The notes beneath the pieces are model-generated. The model made no database searches and was not told where the DNA came from. It saw only the letters and a program-made list of their open reading frames with translations. From Butyricimonas virosa (GTDB taxonomy: Bacteria; Bacteroidota; Bacteroidia; Bacteroidales; Marinifilaceae): DNA of 64,000 bases. The translations under genes were made by a program, and so were the position numbers. Numbering within the stretch: the first letter of the stretch is position 1; every line of letters begins with the position of its first letter. Shown here in pieces: positions 48,503 through 57,035 of this stretch. The DNA lies in contig NZ_CP102269.1 of NCBI RefSeq assembly GCF_025148635.1, positions 1,302,001 through 1,366,000 of the forward strand, given 5' to 3'.

Positions 48503-49556
48503 GTTACGAGCAACGTACACGAGATACATTCTGAAATTCAAACAGCCCGCAGGAACCTCCCGCGGCATTCTCACGGAGAAGGAAACTTGGTTTGTCAAAG
48601 TCTGGTATTCGGAACAACCCGAAATATACGGACTGGGAGAGTGTGCTTTATTTCGGGGATTAAGTGCAGACGACACGCCCAATTACGAGAAAAAATTGGC
48701 ATATATCTGCCAAAATATCAACACTCTCATGCTTTACGAACTTAAAGGATTGAGTTCTATCCTATTCGGCTTGGATACCGCCATAGCAGATTTAAATAAT
48801 GGTGGCAAACGCATCATTTACCCCACCCCTTTCACCGAAGGGCAAACAGATATCGAAATCAACGGTTTGATCTGGATGGGCGACAAAGACACCATGCGCC
48901 AACGGATTATAGAAAAACTGGACGCCGGATTCCATTGTGTCAAACTGAAAATCGGGGCTATCGATTTCGAGGAAGAACTAGATTTATTACGCTATATCCG
49001 AAAACAATTCAGCAAAGAAGTCGTCGAGTTGCGAGTGGACGCAAACGGGGCTTTTACCCCGCAAGAGGCTCCCCGTAAACTGGAAGAACTGTCACGTTAT
49101 GATATCCACTCGATCGAACAACCTATCCGCCAAGGGCAGTGGGAAGAAATGGCTATTCTATGCCGGAACACTCCAATCCCCATCGCCCTGGACGAAGAAC
49201 TGATAGGGATTGAGGTTTCTGACAAAAGTAAATTACTTGACATGATCTGCCCTCAATACATTGTAATAAAACCATCGCTTTTAGGTAGTTTTTCGGGTTC
49301 ATGGGAATGGATTGCCCGATCCCAAGAACGCAACATTGGTTGGTGGATCACTTCCGCCCTGGAATCCAATATCGGGCTTAATGCCATCGCACAATGGACA
49401 GCTTATCTTCAAACTTTCCTCCCCACGGGTATGCCCCAAGGCCTTGGAACAGGACAACTCTATACGAATAATATCCCTTCACCCCTAGAACAAACCGGCT
49501 CAACCATCCGGTACAACCCACAGGTAAATTGGGATTTATCTCAAATTTCATTCTAA
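48501..49556 (+). CDS. menC: o-Succinylbenzoate synthase
   Basis: 351 aa enolase-superfamily enzyme that dehydrates SHCHC to o-succinylbenzoate. The opening TYTRYILKFKQPAGTSRGIL is typical of the Bacteroidota version. Acid/base lysine region HCVKLKIG, metal ligands in ELRVDANGAF, SIEQPIRQ and ALDEELIG, and the second lysine in VIKPSLLG are present. menE follows 5 bp after its stop. It is separated from menB by the locus 2 uptake genes. Confidence 0.94.
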   Translation: MLRATYTRYILKFKQPAGTSRGILTEKETWFVKVWYSEQPEIYGLGECALFRGLSADDTPNYEKKLAYICQNINTLMLYELKGLSSILFGLDTAIADLNNGGKRIIYPTPFTEGQTDIEINGLIWMGDKDTMRQRIIEKLDAGFHCVKLKIGAIDFEEELDLLRYIRKQFSKEVVELRVDANGAFTPQEAPRKLEELSRYDIHSIEQPIRQGQWEEMAILCRNTPIPIALDEELIGIEVSDKSKLLDMICPQYIVIKPSLLGSFSGSWEWIARSQERNIGWWITSALESNIGLNAIAQWTAYLQTFLPTGMPQGLGTGQLYTNNIPSPLEQTGSTIRYNPQVNWDLSQISF

Positions 49557-49561
49557 ACGTC

Positions 49562-50593
49562 ATGGAAATCAATATCAAGCTTAACGGAATTCGACACAAG
49601 AATCTGGAAACGCTTAAAAATAGCGTTGATTCCGATATCACCACCTTCCTACAAGAATGGTATGATCCCAAAGACCACGTCATCGGACACACATCCGGCT
49701 CCACGGGAACCCCGAAAGAGATTCGATTACTGAAAAAAGACATGCTTGCCTCGGCACGCCTCACGAACGAATTTTTCAATATCTGCCCATCATCCAACTT
49801 ATTGCTTTGTCTATCCCCGAACTACATCGCGGGAAAAATGATGATCGTCCGAACAATTCTTTCCGGAGCAAACCTGGTCACAGTAAAACCCAGCTCTTCC
49901 CCTTTACAAAATATCGAAGAGGACATTGATTTTGCGGCAATGGTTCCCATGCAAGTCATAACAAGCCTATCTTCCCCGGAAACGGCTACAAAACTAGCTC
50001 ACATTAAACAGATCATCATCGGAGGGGCCGCCGTATCCCCCACACTGGAACAACAACTTCAACAAATCCCAACAGCCTGTTACGGAACCTACGGCATGAC
50101 GGAAACCGTATCACACATTGCCCTCCGGCAAATAAACGGGGGAAAAAGATCCCCTTACTACTTTGCCCTGGGAAAGGTCACGTTTGAAAAAGACGAAAGA
50201 GAATGCCTGATCATCCATGCCCCACACTTACAACAGCAAACCTTTGTCACGAACGACATCATTCAACTCACGGACGCCACTCATTTCGAATGGCTGGGAC
50301 GCCATGACAACGTGATTAATTCCGGTGGCATCAAATTATTTCCCGAAAAAATAGAATCTCGCATCGCACCCCTCATCCCCCAACGCTTCTTCATCACATC
50401 CGAACCCGATTCCCGTTTGGGACAAAAAGCCGTCTTGGTCATAGAATCCGCATCTTGGAGCGCAACCGAATGCCAAAAACTACTTCGTCAATTAAGATCA
50501 TGCCTATCTCCTTACGAAATCCCCAAAGACATTTATTTCCAAGAACATTTTAGTGAAACCTATTCCGGCAAAATTGTTCGAAAAATAAAATAA
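49562..50593 (+). CDS. menE: o-Succinylbenzoate-CoA ligase
   Basis: ANL-superfamily ligase activating o-succinylbenzoate for MenB. From the ATG at 49562 it is 343 aa, a short version typical of Bacteroidota; the longer frame begins at a non-standard ATT within menC and is rejected. The P-loop HTSGSTGTPKEI, YGTYGMTETVSHIA and the C-terminal YSGKIVRK are present. Confidence 0.93.
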   Translation: MEINIKLNGIRHKNLETLKNSVDSDITTFLQEWYDPKDHVIGHTSGSTGTPKEIRLLKKDMLASARLTNEFFNICPSSNLLLCLSPNYIAGKMMIVRTILSGANLVTVKPSSSPLQNIEEDIDFAAMVPMQVITSLSSPETATKLAHIKQIIIGGAAVSPTLEQQLQQIPTACYGTYGMTETVSHIALRQINGGKRSPYYFALGKVTFEKDERECLIIHAPHLQQQTFVTNDIIQLTDATHFEWLGRHDNVINSGGIKLFPEKIESRIAPLIPQRFFITSEPDSRLGQKAVLVIESASWSATECQKLLRQLRSCLSPYEIPKDIYFQEHFSETYSGKIVRKIK

Positions 50594-50621
50594 ACCCACA
50601 CGAAGAATTCAGATACTTTCT

Positions 50622-50629
50622 TATCTTTG
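50622..50629 (+). promoter_or_regulatory. Promoter -7 box of glsA
   Basis: TATCTTTG matches TAnnTTTG, 23 bp before the ATG. Confidence 0.5.
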
Positions 50630-50652
50630 CCCCGCTTAAACAAACGTTTGCA

Positions 50653-51567
50653 ATGAATTACAAAGAAGTCATCGACAATATATACAACGAGGTAAAACCC
50701 TTTTTCGGGAAAGGCCATGTAGCCGACTACATACCGGCTTTAGCTAATATCGACCCCAAACAATACGGGATTGCCATAGCCACCCTCGACGGCCAAATCG
50801 TTGGTACGGGAGATTACCAAACTAAATTCTCCATCCAAAGTATTTCAAAAGTCTTCACTCTTGCCATGGTCGTTCGCCACATGGGGGGTGATCTGTGGAA
50901 ATACGTGGGACGGGAACCTTCCGGAACTCCATTTAACTCGCTGGTTCAGTTGGAACATGAACAAGGAATACCGCGTAATCCGTTTATCAACGCCGGAGCT
51001 CTCGTGGTTACGGATAAAGTAATGAACCTTTACCACCGACCGAAAGAAGCCATCCTGCAATTCGTGAGAAGTGTAGCCGGAAACGATGACATTTACTATG
51101 ATAAAACGGTGGCCCAGTCCGAATTCGAACACGCCAGCCGGAATCAGGCCCTGGGACATTTCATGAAAAGTTTCGGGAACATCGATAACGACGTGGACTC
51201 GCTGATCGACGTGTACTGTAATCAATGCAGCATCGCCATGACGTGTGAGGACCTTGCAAAATCATTCCTATTCCTAGCCAACCACGGGATCAACCCACAC
51301 AACAACGAGAGTATTCTCACCGTGAGCCGCTCGAAACGTCTCAGCGCACTTATGCTGACCTGCGGCTTCTATGACGAGTCCGGAGAGTTTGCTTTCCGCG
51401 TAGGAATGCCAGGAAAAAGCGGTGTGGGCGGAGGCGTGGTAGCCATCATCCCGGGCAAACTTAGTATTGCCGTATGGAGTCCCGAACTGAACGAACACGG
51501 GAATTCATACATGGGAATCGAAACGCTCGAACGATTTACCACGAACATCGGGATTTCCATTTTTTAA
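50653..51567 (+). CDS. glsA: Glutaminase A
   Basis: 304 aa serine-dependent beta-lactamase-fold enzyme hydrolysing glutamine to glutamate and ammonia. The catalytic S-x-x-K is in FSIQSISKVFTLAM; other family motifs are EPSGTPFNSL, NPFINAGALV and GKSGVGGGVVAIIPG. Own promoter box; 63 bp separate it from the following lipoprotein gene. Confidence 0.95.
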   Translation: MNYKEVIDNIYNEVKPFFGKGHVADYIPALANIDPKQYGIAIATLDGQIVGTGDYQTKFSIQSISKVFTLAMVVRHMGGDLWKYVGREPSGTPFNSLVQLEHEQGIPRNPFINAGALVVTDKVMNLYHRPKEAILQFVRSVAGNDDIYYDKTVAQSEFEHASRNQALGHFMKSFGNIDNDVDSLIDVYCNQCSIAMTCEDLAKSFLFLANHGINPHNNESILTVSRSKRLSALMLTCGFYDESGEFAFRVGMPGKSGVGGGVVAIIPGKLSIAVWSPELNEHGNSYMGIETLERFTTNIGISIF

Positions 51568-51630
51568 CGAGACTTTACCTTGCTAGAAGTTACAAGTTGC
51601 AGGTTTACCAGTTACAAATTCAAAAACACA

Positions 51631-52893
51631 ATGAGAAAAATAATATTTTTACTGGTAATGCAGTTTGTACTTTTTTCATGTCAAAAAGACAAAGCCATGG
51701 AAGGGCAGGGGATACAACTCCCGCTTGAATGCAACGCTTCCGAGGAATTCTCCATACACTACCTGCACCTGTTTGCCATTGATCGGGATAATCGCATCGC
51801 CCGTCACGAAACGTTTACATCGTCGCACATCCATGACAACACGCTTCACGCCATTCTCCCGCTGGGTAGGTACAGGTTAGCCCTCGTAGCCAACGCTCCC
51901 GAGGAAAGCATTGTTATCCCGGAAACCGGAGAAGCACTTGAAAGCTTGTTCCTCTGCCTGCCACATGAAGAGAACACGAACCAAGAAGCCAACGACATCT
52001 CCACAGCCCTGCAAAGCGTCAGTATCACGGAAAGTAAAAATACCCTTCCCCCTATCCGGCTCTTCCGAAGAACAGGAGTAGTACAATTCTCTCTCCATGC
52101 AATTCCCGAGGCAATATCCAATCTAAAACTGGAATTGTCTTTCGTCCCGTCCTCTGTCAGCTTTTCCGGATCGACCACCAACACGTTCGGCACGATCACG
52201 AAACCCGTGGATCATCAAGGAAAGGCAATGATTCGAACCTTCCCGACCAAAAAAGGAGAAGCTACGCTTTCTATTACCTATGATGAAAACAACAAATCAA
52301 AAAGAAAAATCATTCCTTTCTCGGAGGCTATCGACACGAATCAAATAATTCACGTAGACTGTAACTTCCCGGAACTAACTGAAGGTGGAATACAGGGGAA
52401 CGGGGAAAATCTGCTACAAAATGGAGATTTCGAAAAATGGAGTAACCCGACAATAGAACCCGACCATTGGCATTTTTATAAAGACGGGAAAGACAGTGTC
52501 GCCCTTAAGATCACGGGGCCCCAAGCCCGTTCCGGTCAATCCGTTTACCTGCAAGGCAAAACTTACTTGTACCAAGATATAAACATTGAAGCTGGTAAAC
52601 GTTATGAAATAAAAATGCATGTAAAGGCCCCTTCTACCTCTTTCCCGTGGAAATATTACTGCTATTGGCGTAAAACCAAAAGTACGGCACTCCCGGCAGA
52701 ACACAACAAACCTATACAAGCCCAAAGTTATTTGAAACAAACAGATGGCTGGATCAACGTATTCAATGGCAAATCATTCATCGCCCCGGAAGGAGCAAAA
52801 CTTTTACGGGTAGAAATCCGTACCTATAGCAAAGAGATCACACCCGACGAGGGAATATACATTGACGATTTCTGTGTAGAACTCGTGGAATGA
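51631..52893 (+). CDS. Mfa2/FimB-like lipoprotein with C-terminal jelly-roll domain
   Basis: 420 aa from the ATG at 51631, which places a normal signal and lipobox (VLFSCQKD) at the N-terminus; the longer frame from 51580 would put an intergenic repeat into the protein. The N-terminal half (about 35-265) has the pattern of Mfa2/FimB-type pilus anchor proteins: LHLFAIDRDNR, LPLGRYRLALVAN, RRTGVVQFSLH. The C-terminal 150 residues (NLLQNGDFEKW, YLYQDINIEAGKRYEIKMHV, YIDDFCVELVE) form a carbohydrate-binding-module-like jelly roll. Both assignments are by pattern. The combination in one protein is unusual. Confidence 0.65.
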   Translation: MRKIIFLLVMQFVLFSCQKDKAMEGQGIQLPLECNASEEFSIHYLHLFAIDRDNRIARHETFTSSHIHDNTLHAILPLGRYRLALVANAPEESIVIPETGEALESLFLCLPHEENTNQEANDISTALQSVSITESKNTLPPIRLFRRTGVVQFSLHAIPEAISNLKLELSFVPSSVSFSGSTTNTFGTITKPVDHQGKAMIRTFPTKKGEATLSITYDENNKSKRKIIPFSEAIDTNQIIHVDCNFPELTEGGIQGNGENLLQNGDFEKWSNPTIEPDHWHFYKDGKDSVALKITGPQARSGQSVYLQGKTYLYQDINIEAGKRYEIKMHVKAPSTSFPWKYYCYWRKTKSTALPAEHNKPIQAQSYLKQTDGWINVFNGKSFIAPEGAKLLRVEIRTYSKEITPDEGIYIDDFCVELVE

Positions 52894-52991
52894 AACTCAT
52901 TCTCAACACAAAATCGCTGAATTTCTTTTTTGTTTTAAGTAGAAAAACTAAATTCGCGTCTTAAATTGTAATATAAATAAGATTCAATTAT

Positions 52992-53708
52992 ATGGGAAGA
53001 GCGTTCGAATACCGTAAAGCACGGAAGCTAAAGAGATGGGGCAATATGGCCCGTACGTTTACCAGAATAGGAAAAGAGATTGATATCGCCGTAAAAGCCG
53101 GAGGCCCGGACCCAGCGAATAACACGCGTTTACGAATACTTATCCAAAACGCCAAGGCTGAAAACATGCCGAAGGAGAACGTCGAAAGAGCTATCAAACG
53201 CGCCGTTTCAAAAGATACTTCTGACTACAAGGAGATTGTTTACGAGGGATACGGTCCTTTCGGCATCGCCATCGTGGTAGAAACCGCAACCGACAACAAC
53301 ACCCGTACCGTTGCCAACGTACGTCATTGCTTCAATAAATACGGTGGTTCTTTAGGAACAACTGGTAGCCTCGATTTCTTGTTCGACCGGAAATGCGTGT
53401 TCAAAATTACCCGCCCGGAGAACTTCGACCTAGAAGAATTCGAATTGGAAATGATTGACTACGGTGCCGACGAAATCTTCGAGGACGAGGAAAATCACGT
53501 GATCATCTACGGTTCTTTCGAAGCGTTCGGGGCTATTCAAAAATATTTGGAAGATAACCACTACGAAATGGTCAGCGGAGAATTCGAACGTATTCCACTT
53601 GATACAAAAGAGTTAACCGAGGAACAAAGAGAATCAGTGGACAAGCTGCTAGAAAAATTGGAAGAAGATGATGACGTAACCAACGTTTATCACAACATTA
53701 AAGAATAA
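52992..53708 (+). CDS. YebC/PmpR-family regulator (TACO1-like)
   Basis: 238 aa. N-terminal KARKLKRWGNMARTFTRIGK and NTRLRILIQNAKAENMPKEN, then YEGYGPFGIAIVVETATDNN, are signatures of the YebC family, proteins described both as DNA-binding regulators and as ribosome-associated factors for difficult peptide sequences. The gene is normally present once or twice per genome and lies here just before the tRNA-Lys fragment. Confidence 0.93.
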   Translation: MGRAFEYRKARKLKRWGNMARTFTRIGKEIDIAVKAGGPDPANNTRLRILIQNAKAENMPKENVERAIKRAVSKDTSDYKEIVYEGYGPFGIAIVVETATDNNTRTVANVRHCFNKYGGSLGTTGSLDFLFDRKCVFKITRPENFDLEEFELEMIDYGADEIFEDEENHVIIYGSFEAFGAIQKYLEDNHYEMVSGEFERIPLDTKELTEEQRESVDKLLEKLEEDDDVTNVYHNIKE

Positions 53709-53714
53709 TTTTCT

Positions 53715-53745
53715 TGCAGATTAAAAAATATTGTTGCATATTTGC
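53715..53745 (+). promoter_or_regulatory. Promoter of the tRNA-Lys gene
   Basis: TTG (53715-53717), 20-bp spacer, then CATATTTG (53738-53745), one mismatch from TAnnTTTG. It lies 36 bp before the tRNA fragment and would still fire into the integrated element. Confidence 0.5.
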
Positions 53746-53781
53746 ACCCGCAAAACGGTTAAAACCGCTTGCAACAAGGAA

Positions 53782-53822
53782 GACTTCGTAGCTCAGCTGG
53801 TAGAGCAATTGACTCTTAATCA
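53782..53822 (+). tRNA. tRNA-Lys(CUU) 5' half, interrupted by integration
   Basis: The sequence folds as the acceptor 5' strand (GACTTCG), a full D arm (GCTC/GAGC) and an anticodon arm with loop CTCTTAA, anticodon CUU. After TCA of the 3' anticodon stem the sequence changes to unrelated DNA; no T-arm, no CGAAGTC acceptor strand and no CCA follow. The gene is broken at the border of the integrated element. Confidence 0.85.
53808..53822. other. Likely attachment core in the tRNA anticodon arm
   Basis: The last 15 bases of tRNA identity (ATTGACTCTTAATCA) form the anticodon stem-loop, a known target type of tyrosine recombinases. The matching copy should lie at the far end of the element, outside this window. 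Confidence 0.55.
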
Positions 53823-53852
53823 GCTTTTACTATACAGAAAGCATTAAAAATC

Positions 53853-53884
53853 AAGCACTTACAAAAGTAGGTGCTTCTTTTTTT
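53853..53884 (+). terminator. Terminator in front of the integrase gene
   Basis: Stem AAGCACTTAC / GTAGGTGCTT (one G-T pair), loop AAAA, followed by eight T. It would stop transcription coming from the tRNA promoter. Confidence 0.8.
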
Positions 53885-53912
53885 ACTCATTTTTTAGGCT
53901 ATTTTGCCCTCT

Positions 53913-53945
53913 AGTTAAACCATGAGTTAAACCAAGAGTTAAACC
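53913..53945. repeat. Three 12-bp direct repeats, probable integrase arm sites
   Basis: AGTTAAACC occurs at 53913, 53925 and 53937, exactly 12 bp apart, directly upstream of the integrase ATG at 53956. Confidence 0.75.
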
Positions 53946-53955
53946 GAAATCAGTC

Positions 53956-55161
53956 ATGACAGCAGGAATTAACATCTTGTGTTACAAATCAAAAACACTT
54001 GCAAATGGAGAACATCCTCTAATGCTTAGAGTATGTAAAGATGGTAAAAAGAAATACATCAGTTTAGGTCTATCAATGGCAGAACAATATTGGGACTTCA
54101 CCAAAAACAAACCTAAACCCAACTGCCCTAATAAAGAATATATTGAAACACTCATTGCTGATAAAATCAAAGAATACAATGAAAAGGTTATTGAATTTAA
54201 ATCAGAAAACAAAGAATTTACTGCCACTACTCTTATTGAAAAGGTAGCCAAACCTACGAAGAAAAAAACAGTGGGGGAGTTCTTTTTAGAACAAATAGAA
54301 CAACTCAGAGCTGCCAAAAGAACAGGATACGCACAATCTCATTATCATGTTTACAATTCTTTAATGAGGTTTAATGGGCATCTTGATATTTATTTTTCTG
54401 ATATAGACATTCCTTGGTTAAAAAAATACGAAGAATGGCAAAGAGGTAATGGAGATGCAGAAAATTCTATCGGAATCAGATTTAGAACATTAAGAGTTGT
54501 TTACAATCATGCGATAGAAGAAAACATTGTCAAAGAAGAATATTATCCATTCCGCAAATTCAAAGTTTCAAGATTACATGAGGTTACAGCCAAAAGAGCA
54601 ATTGTAAAAGAAGAAGTGATGCAAATCATTAATTACAATTACACAGGTAAAGACTTCTATATCCATCTAGCTATTGATTTATTTTCGTTCTCTTATTTCA
54701 TGGGAGGCATTAATTTTATTGATATGGCTTATCTTACTCATGACAACATAATGGATACTAGATTAGTCTACAAAAGGAAGAAAACAAGGAAACTTATAAA
54801 ACTTCCATTGTTACCCAAAGCTATTGAAATTATCAATAAATATAAAACAGAGGATTCTCATTTTCTTTTCCCAATCTTATCAACATTTCATCAAACAGAA
54901 GTACAACAAAGGAATCGGATTCACAAAACAATAGCTAAAGTAAATAGGCGATTGAAAAATATTGGTAAAGAACTTGGAATAGATAAGAAATTGACAACCT
55001 ATGTTGCAAGACATTCCCATGCAACCACATTAAAAAGGGCTGGTGTTAGCACATCACTTATTTGTGAGGCATTAGGACACAGTTCAGAAAAAGTAACCCA
55101 AATCTACTTGGATAGTTTTGAAAACAGTCAAATGGATGCTGCAATGCAAAATTTATTATGA
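53956..55161 (+). CDS. Tyrosine recombinase (integrase) of the element
   Basis: 401 aa. N-terminal arm-binding region (1-90), SAM-like core-binding domain (about 98-195) and catalytic domain (about 205-401). Catalytic residues visible: Arg352 in VARHSHATTLKRAG, His375 in ALGHSSEKV and the nucleophile Tyr384 in QIYLDSF. At the Arg I position, where many Bacteroidota integrases have RG, this one has FMGGINFIDMAYL, that is Gly250. A similar loss of Arg I is known for IntDOT. The gene reads inward from the tRNA border. Confidence 0.93.
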   Translation: MTAGINILCYKSKTLANGEHPLMLRVCKDGKKKYISLGLSMAEQYWDFTKNKPKPNCPNKEYIETLIADKIKEYNEKVIEFKSENKEFTATTLIEKVAKPTKKKTVGEFFLEQIEQLRAAKRTGYAQSHYHVYNSLMRFNGHLDIYFSDIDIPWLKKYEEWQRGNGDAENSIGIRFRTLRVVYNHAIEENIVKEEYYPFRKFKVSRLHEVTAKRAIVKEEVMQIINYNYTGKDFYIHLAIDLFSFSYFMGGINFIDMAYLTHDNIMDTRLVYKRKKTRKLIKLPLLPKAIEIINKYKTEDSHFLFPILSTFHQTEVQQRNRIHKTIAKVNRRLKNIGKELGIDKKLTTYVARHSHATTLKRAGVSTSLICEALGHSSEKVTQIYLDSFENSQMDAAMQNLL

Positions 55162-55166
55162 ATATC

Positions 55167-55205
55167 ATAGCCTCTTATCTTCGGATTTGAGGCTATTTTC
55201 TTTTT
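55167..55205 (+). terminator. Terminator of the integrase gene
   Basis: Stem ATAGCCTC / GAGGCTAT with a 14-base loop followed by a T-rich run, 5 bp after the stop codon. Confidence 0.7.
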
Positions 55206-55454
55206 CTCCAAAATCATTTTATTTATCCCCCAAGAATTAGAAATAATCACCAATTTTATAAATTCTAATCCAGACACTAAATAAGAAATATAATATTTCT
55301 CCTATCACTATAAAAATAGAATCATGAAACAAAACACGTCACCAGAACCAGAAAAATAACTATCGCTTATATTTTACCTTTCATGGGTAATATCCATTTC
55401 AATAACACAAGTTAGATCATTGCTTTATCGAATCAAAAGATTGATATAAAAAAA
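55206..55454. other. Gene-free AT-rich stretch
   Basis: Nothing recognisable beyond an imperfect ATTAGAA/TTCTAAT inverted repeat near 55240-55270. Confidence 0.4.
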
Positions 55455-55496
55455 GAACCTCTCTCCTAACTTAATTGCCAATGAGGAGAGAGATTC
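55449..55496 (-). terminator. Terminator of the minus-strand 189-aa gene
   Basis: Stem of 13 bp (GAACCTCTCTCCT against AGGAGAGAGATTC, one mismatch) that on the minus strand is followed by seven T. Confidence 0.8.
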
Positions 55497-55533
55497 TAAT
55501 ATTTTATAATGCTATTCAGCATTTTTTAGAAAA

Positions 55534-56103
55534 TCATGCTGATTGTGTCCTTTCGGAATTACTACCATTCATGATAACTAAAACCTGTTTCACAGCATCA
55601 ATTAATTTTGACGCCTCATTAAGCTGACTCTCTGAAGGAGAAGTTGACACGCTTGAAAATCTTGCCTTTGCCATTTCCCCTTCGGAAAAAAGTTCATCAT
55701 TCAAAAAAGCTATATCATCAGCTTTATAAACTGATTCTATTCCAAATGATAAAACTTTCTCCACTTGCTTCTTTCCAGACATTGCAATGTTCTGGGCAGC
55801 CGCAAAAGGATTCAAACTTAAATCTATACAGTCCTTGCAGAACTTCACATTAGAAATTAATCTATTCAAGACTATATCTCTAAGTGCAGAGAGATAGTTA
55901 TTTTTAGTTATACTATCCACCTGTTTTAAAGCCTCTTCAAAGACCATTTTTTTCACGTCAATATTTTCTTTTTGCACTTGTTTAGAAAGAATATTTCTAT
56001 ACTTCTCATTTACTATGCAAAAAGCATCTTTCGGCTTTCTAGCCACTTTATTGGAACTAGTTTCTCTTGAAACATTTTGTTCCGCTACATTTGAATTCAT
56101 CAT
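55534..56103 (-). CDS. Unknown element protein, helical
   Basis: 189 aa, not recognised. Lysine- and serine-rich N-terminus (to about 25), then predominantly helical sequence with FCIVNEKYRNILSKQVQKEN and a cysteine pair FCKDC near 98-101. No signal peptide or membrane segment. It is transcribed toward the integrase and has its own terminator; its start region faces the iteron array, where a copy-control or regulatory protein would be expected, but nothing in the sequence shows that. Confidence 0.6.
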   Translation of the reverse strand: MMNSNVAEQNVSRETSSNKVARKPKDAFCIVNEKYRNILSKQVQKENIDVKKMVFEEALKQVDSITKNNYLSALRDIVLNRLISNVKFCKDCIDLSLNPFAAAQNIAMSGKKQVEKVLSFGIESVYKADDIAFLNDELFSEGEMAKARFSSVSTSPSESQLNEASKLIDAVKQVLVIMNGSNSERTQSA

Positions 56104-56170
56104 ATTTTTAAATTTTAATTGTTAATTAAAGAAGAAAAACCTCAAAAACCAATCAAAAAAAACTAAAAAT

Positions 56171-56290
56171 ATGGCTGAACTAGGAACTTTATATAGGAGA
56201 AATATCACAGTCATTGGCATACCTGCAACACTCTCCTACTGGCTCTACAAATATAAACAAAAAGCAATATCATTAACACCTTCTTTGTGA
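56171..56290 (+). CDS. Possible small peptide gene (39 aa)
   Basis: ATG-started frame MAELGTLYRRNITVIGIPAT... ending at TGA, divergent from the 189-aa gene. No recognisable family and no clear promoter; listed only as a candidate. Confidence 0.2.
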   Translation: MAELGTLYRRNITVIGIPATLSYWLYKYKQKAISLTPSL

Positions 56291-56355
56291 AAAATATCCT
56301 CAACAATCACTAACCAGAGCCTGTTTATATCGATTATATAAAAACACTACTCCAT

Positions 56356-56511
56356 ACCCTACAATTACCCTAAAACACAACTTTTCAACCCTATAATTGG
56401 GGTAAAACATTACTCTTTACCCTATAATTGACTAAAAACATAACACCTAACCCTATATTATCATCAATCCTTTACCCTTCACCCAAATTACCCCATTTAT
56501 CTAATCTATTA
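56356..56511. repeat. Iteron array, five copies at 31-32 bp
   Basis: ACCCTATAATTG-type words start at 56356, 56388, 56419, 56450 and 56481. Copies 2 and 3 are identical over the first 12 bases, copies 1, 4 and 5 are degenerate. Copies 1-3 also share a TAAAACA-like block after the core. Spacing near three helical turns fits replication iterons or another array bound by one protein. Confidence 0.7.
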
Positions 56512-56717
56512 TTCCATTTATCTATATCCATACCATACTTCATTAAAAACATACCATTATTTAAATACAATATTATAAAACATACACTTTATTTCCCTCC
56601 TTCTTTCTATTTTCTTCTATCTAACAATATCACTCTATAAACATTCACCTCTTACCTGTTTTAAACAACTAACCAAAAACAAATCAATTAAACACCTCCT
56701 TAACTTACTAACCTCAT

Positions 56718-56766
56718 GTTGCAAACCAGAGTTATTTATTATAAAATAATAATCATGATTTGCAAC
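56718..56766. repeat. 49-bp palindromic element, copy 1
   Basis: Arms GTTGCAAACC and GATTTGCAAC (one mismatch) around an AT-only centre with TTATTTATTATAAAATAATAA-like sequence. Same length and arms as the copy at 57377. Confidence 0.7.
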
Positions 56767-57021
56767 AAGTAAAAGAAGAAGGAAATAGAGATTTATGGCT
56801 AGCCATTACAAGTTTATAAATGGATTGAATAGAATTTAAGTTTTATCATCCAAATCATTTGCATTGCTATAATAAATATCTAATAGATACAGGAGATAAG
56901 CATTTTACTTGTTTTCTTCCAATACTCTTTCATTAATACCATGTTATATAAACTAAAAGTTATCATTTAATGAATTTTACAACTTCCTTGTCTTTTCATA
57001 GTTTTTGATTTTTTTAATCAC

Positions 57022-57029
57022 TATCTTTG
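57022..57029 (+). promoter_or_regulatory. -7 box of a possible small RNA
   Basis: TATCTTTG matches TAnnTTTG. The -33 box is unclear. A terminator follows about 85 bp downstream. Confidence 0.4.
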
Positions 57030-57035
57030 TGATAA

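Noticed and set aside
49529..49561. Upstream ATT start for menE inside menC
   Set aside because: Not a credible start codon; the ATG at 49562 fits the family and lies 5 bp after menC.
56356..56511. CRISPR array
   Set aside because: Repeat cores are only about 12 bp and degenerate, spacing is 31-32 bp start to start, and there are no cas genes.
56428..56640. 70-codon open frame
   Set aside because: Low-complexity Pro/Ser/Ile/Leu sequence lying over the iteron array; looks like a chance frame in C/T-rich DNA.
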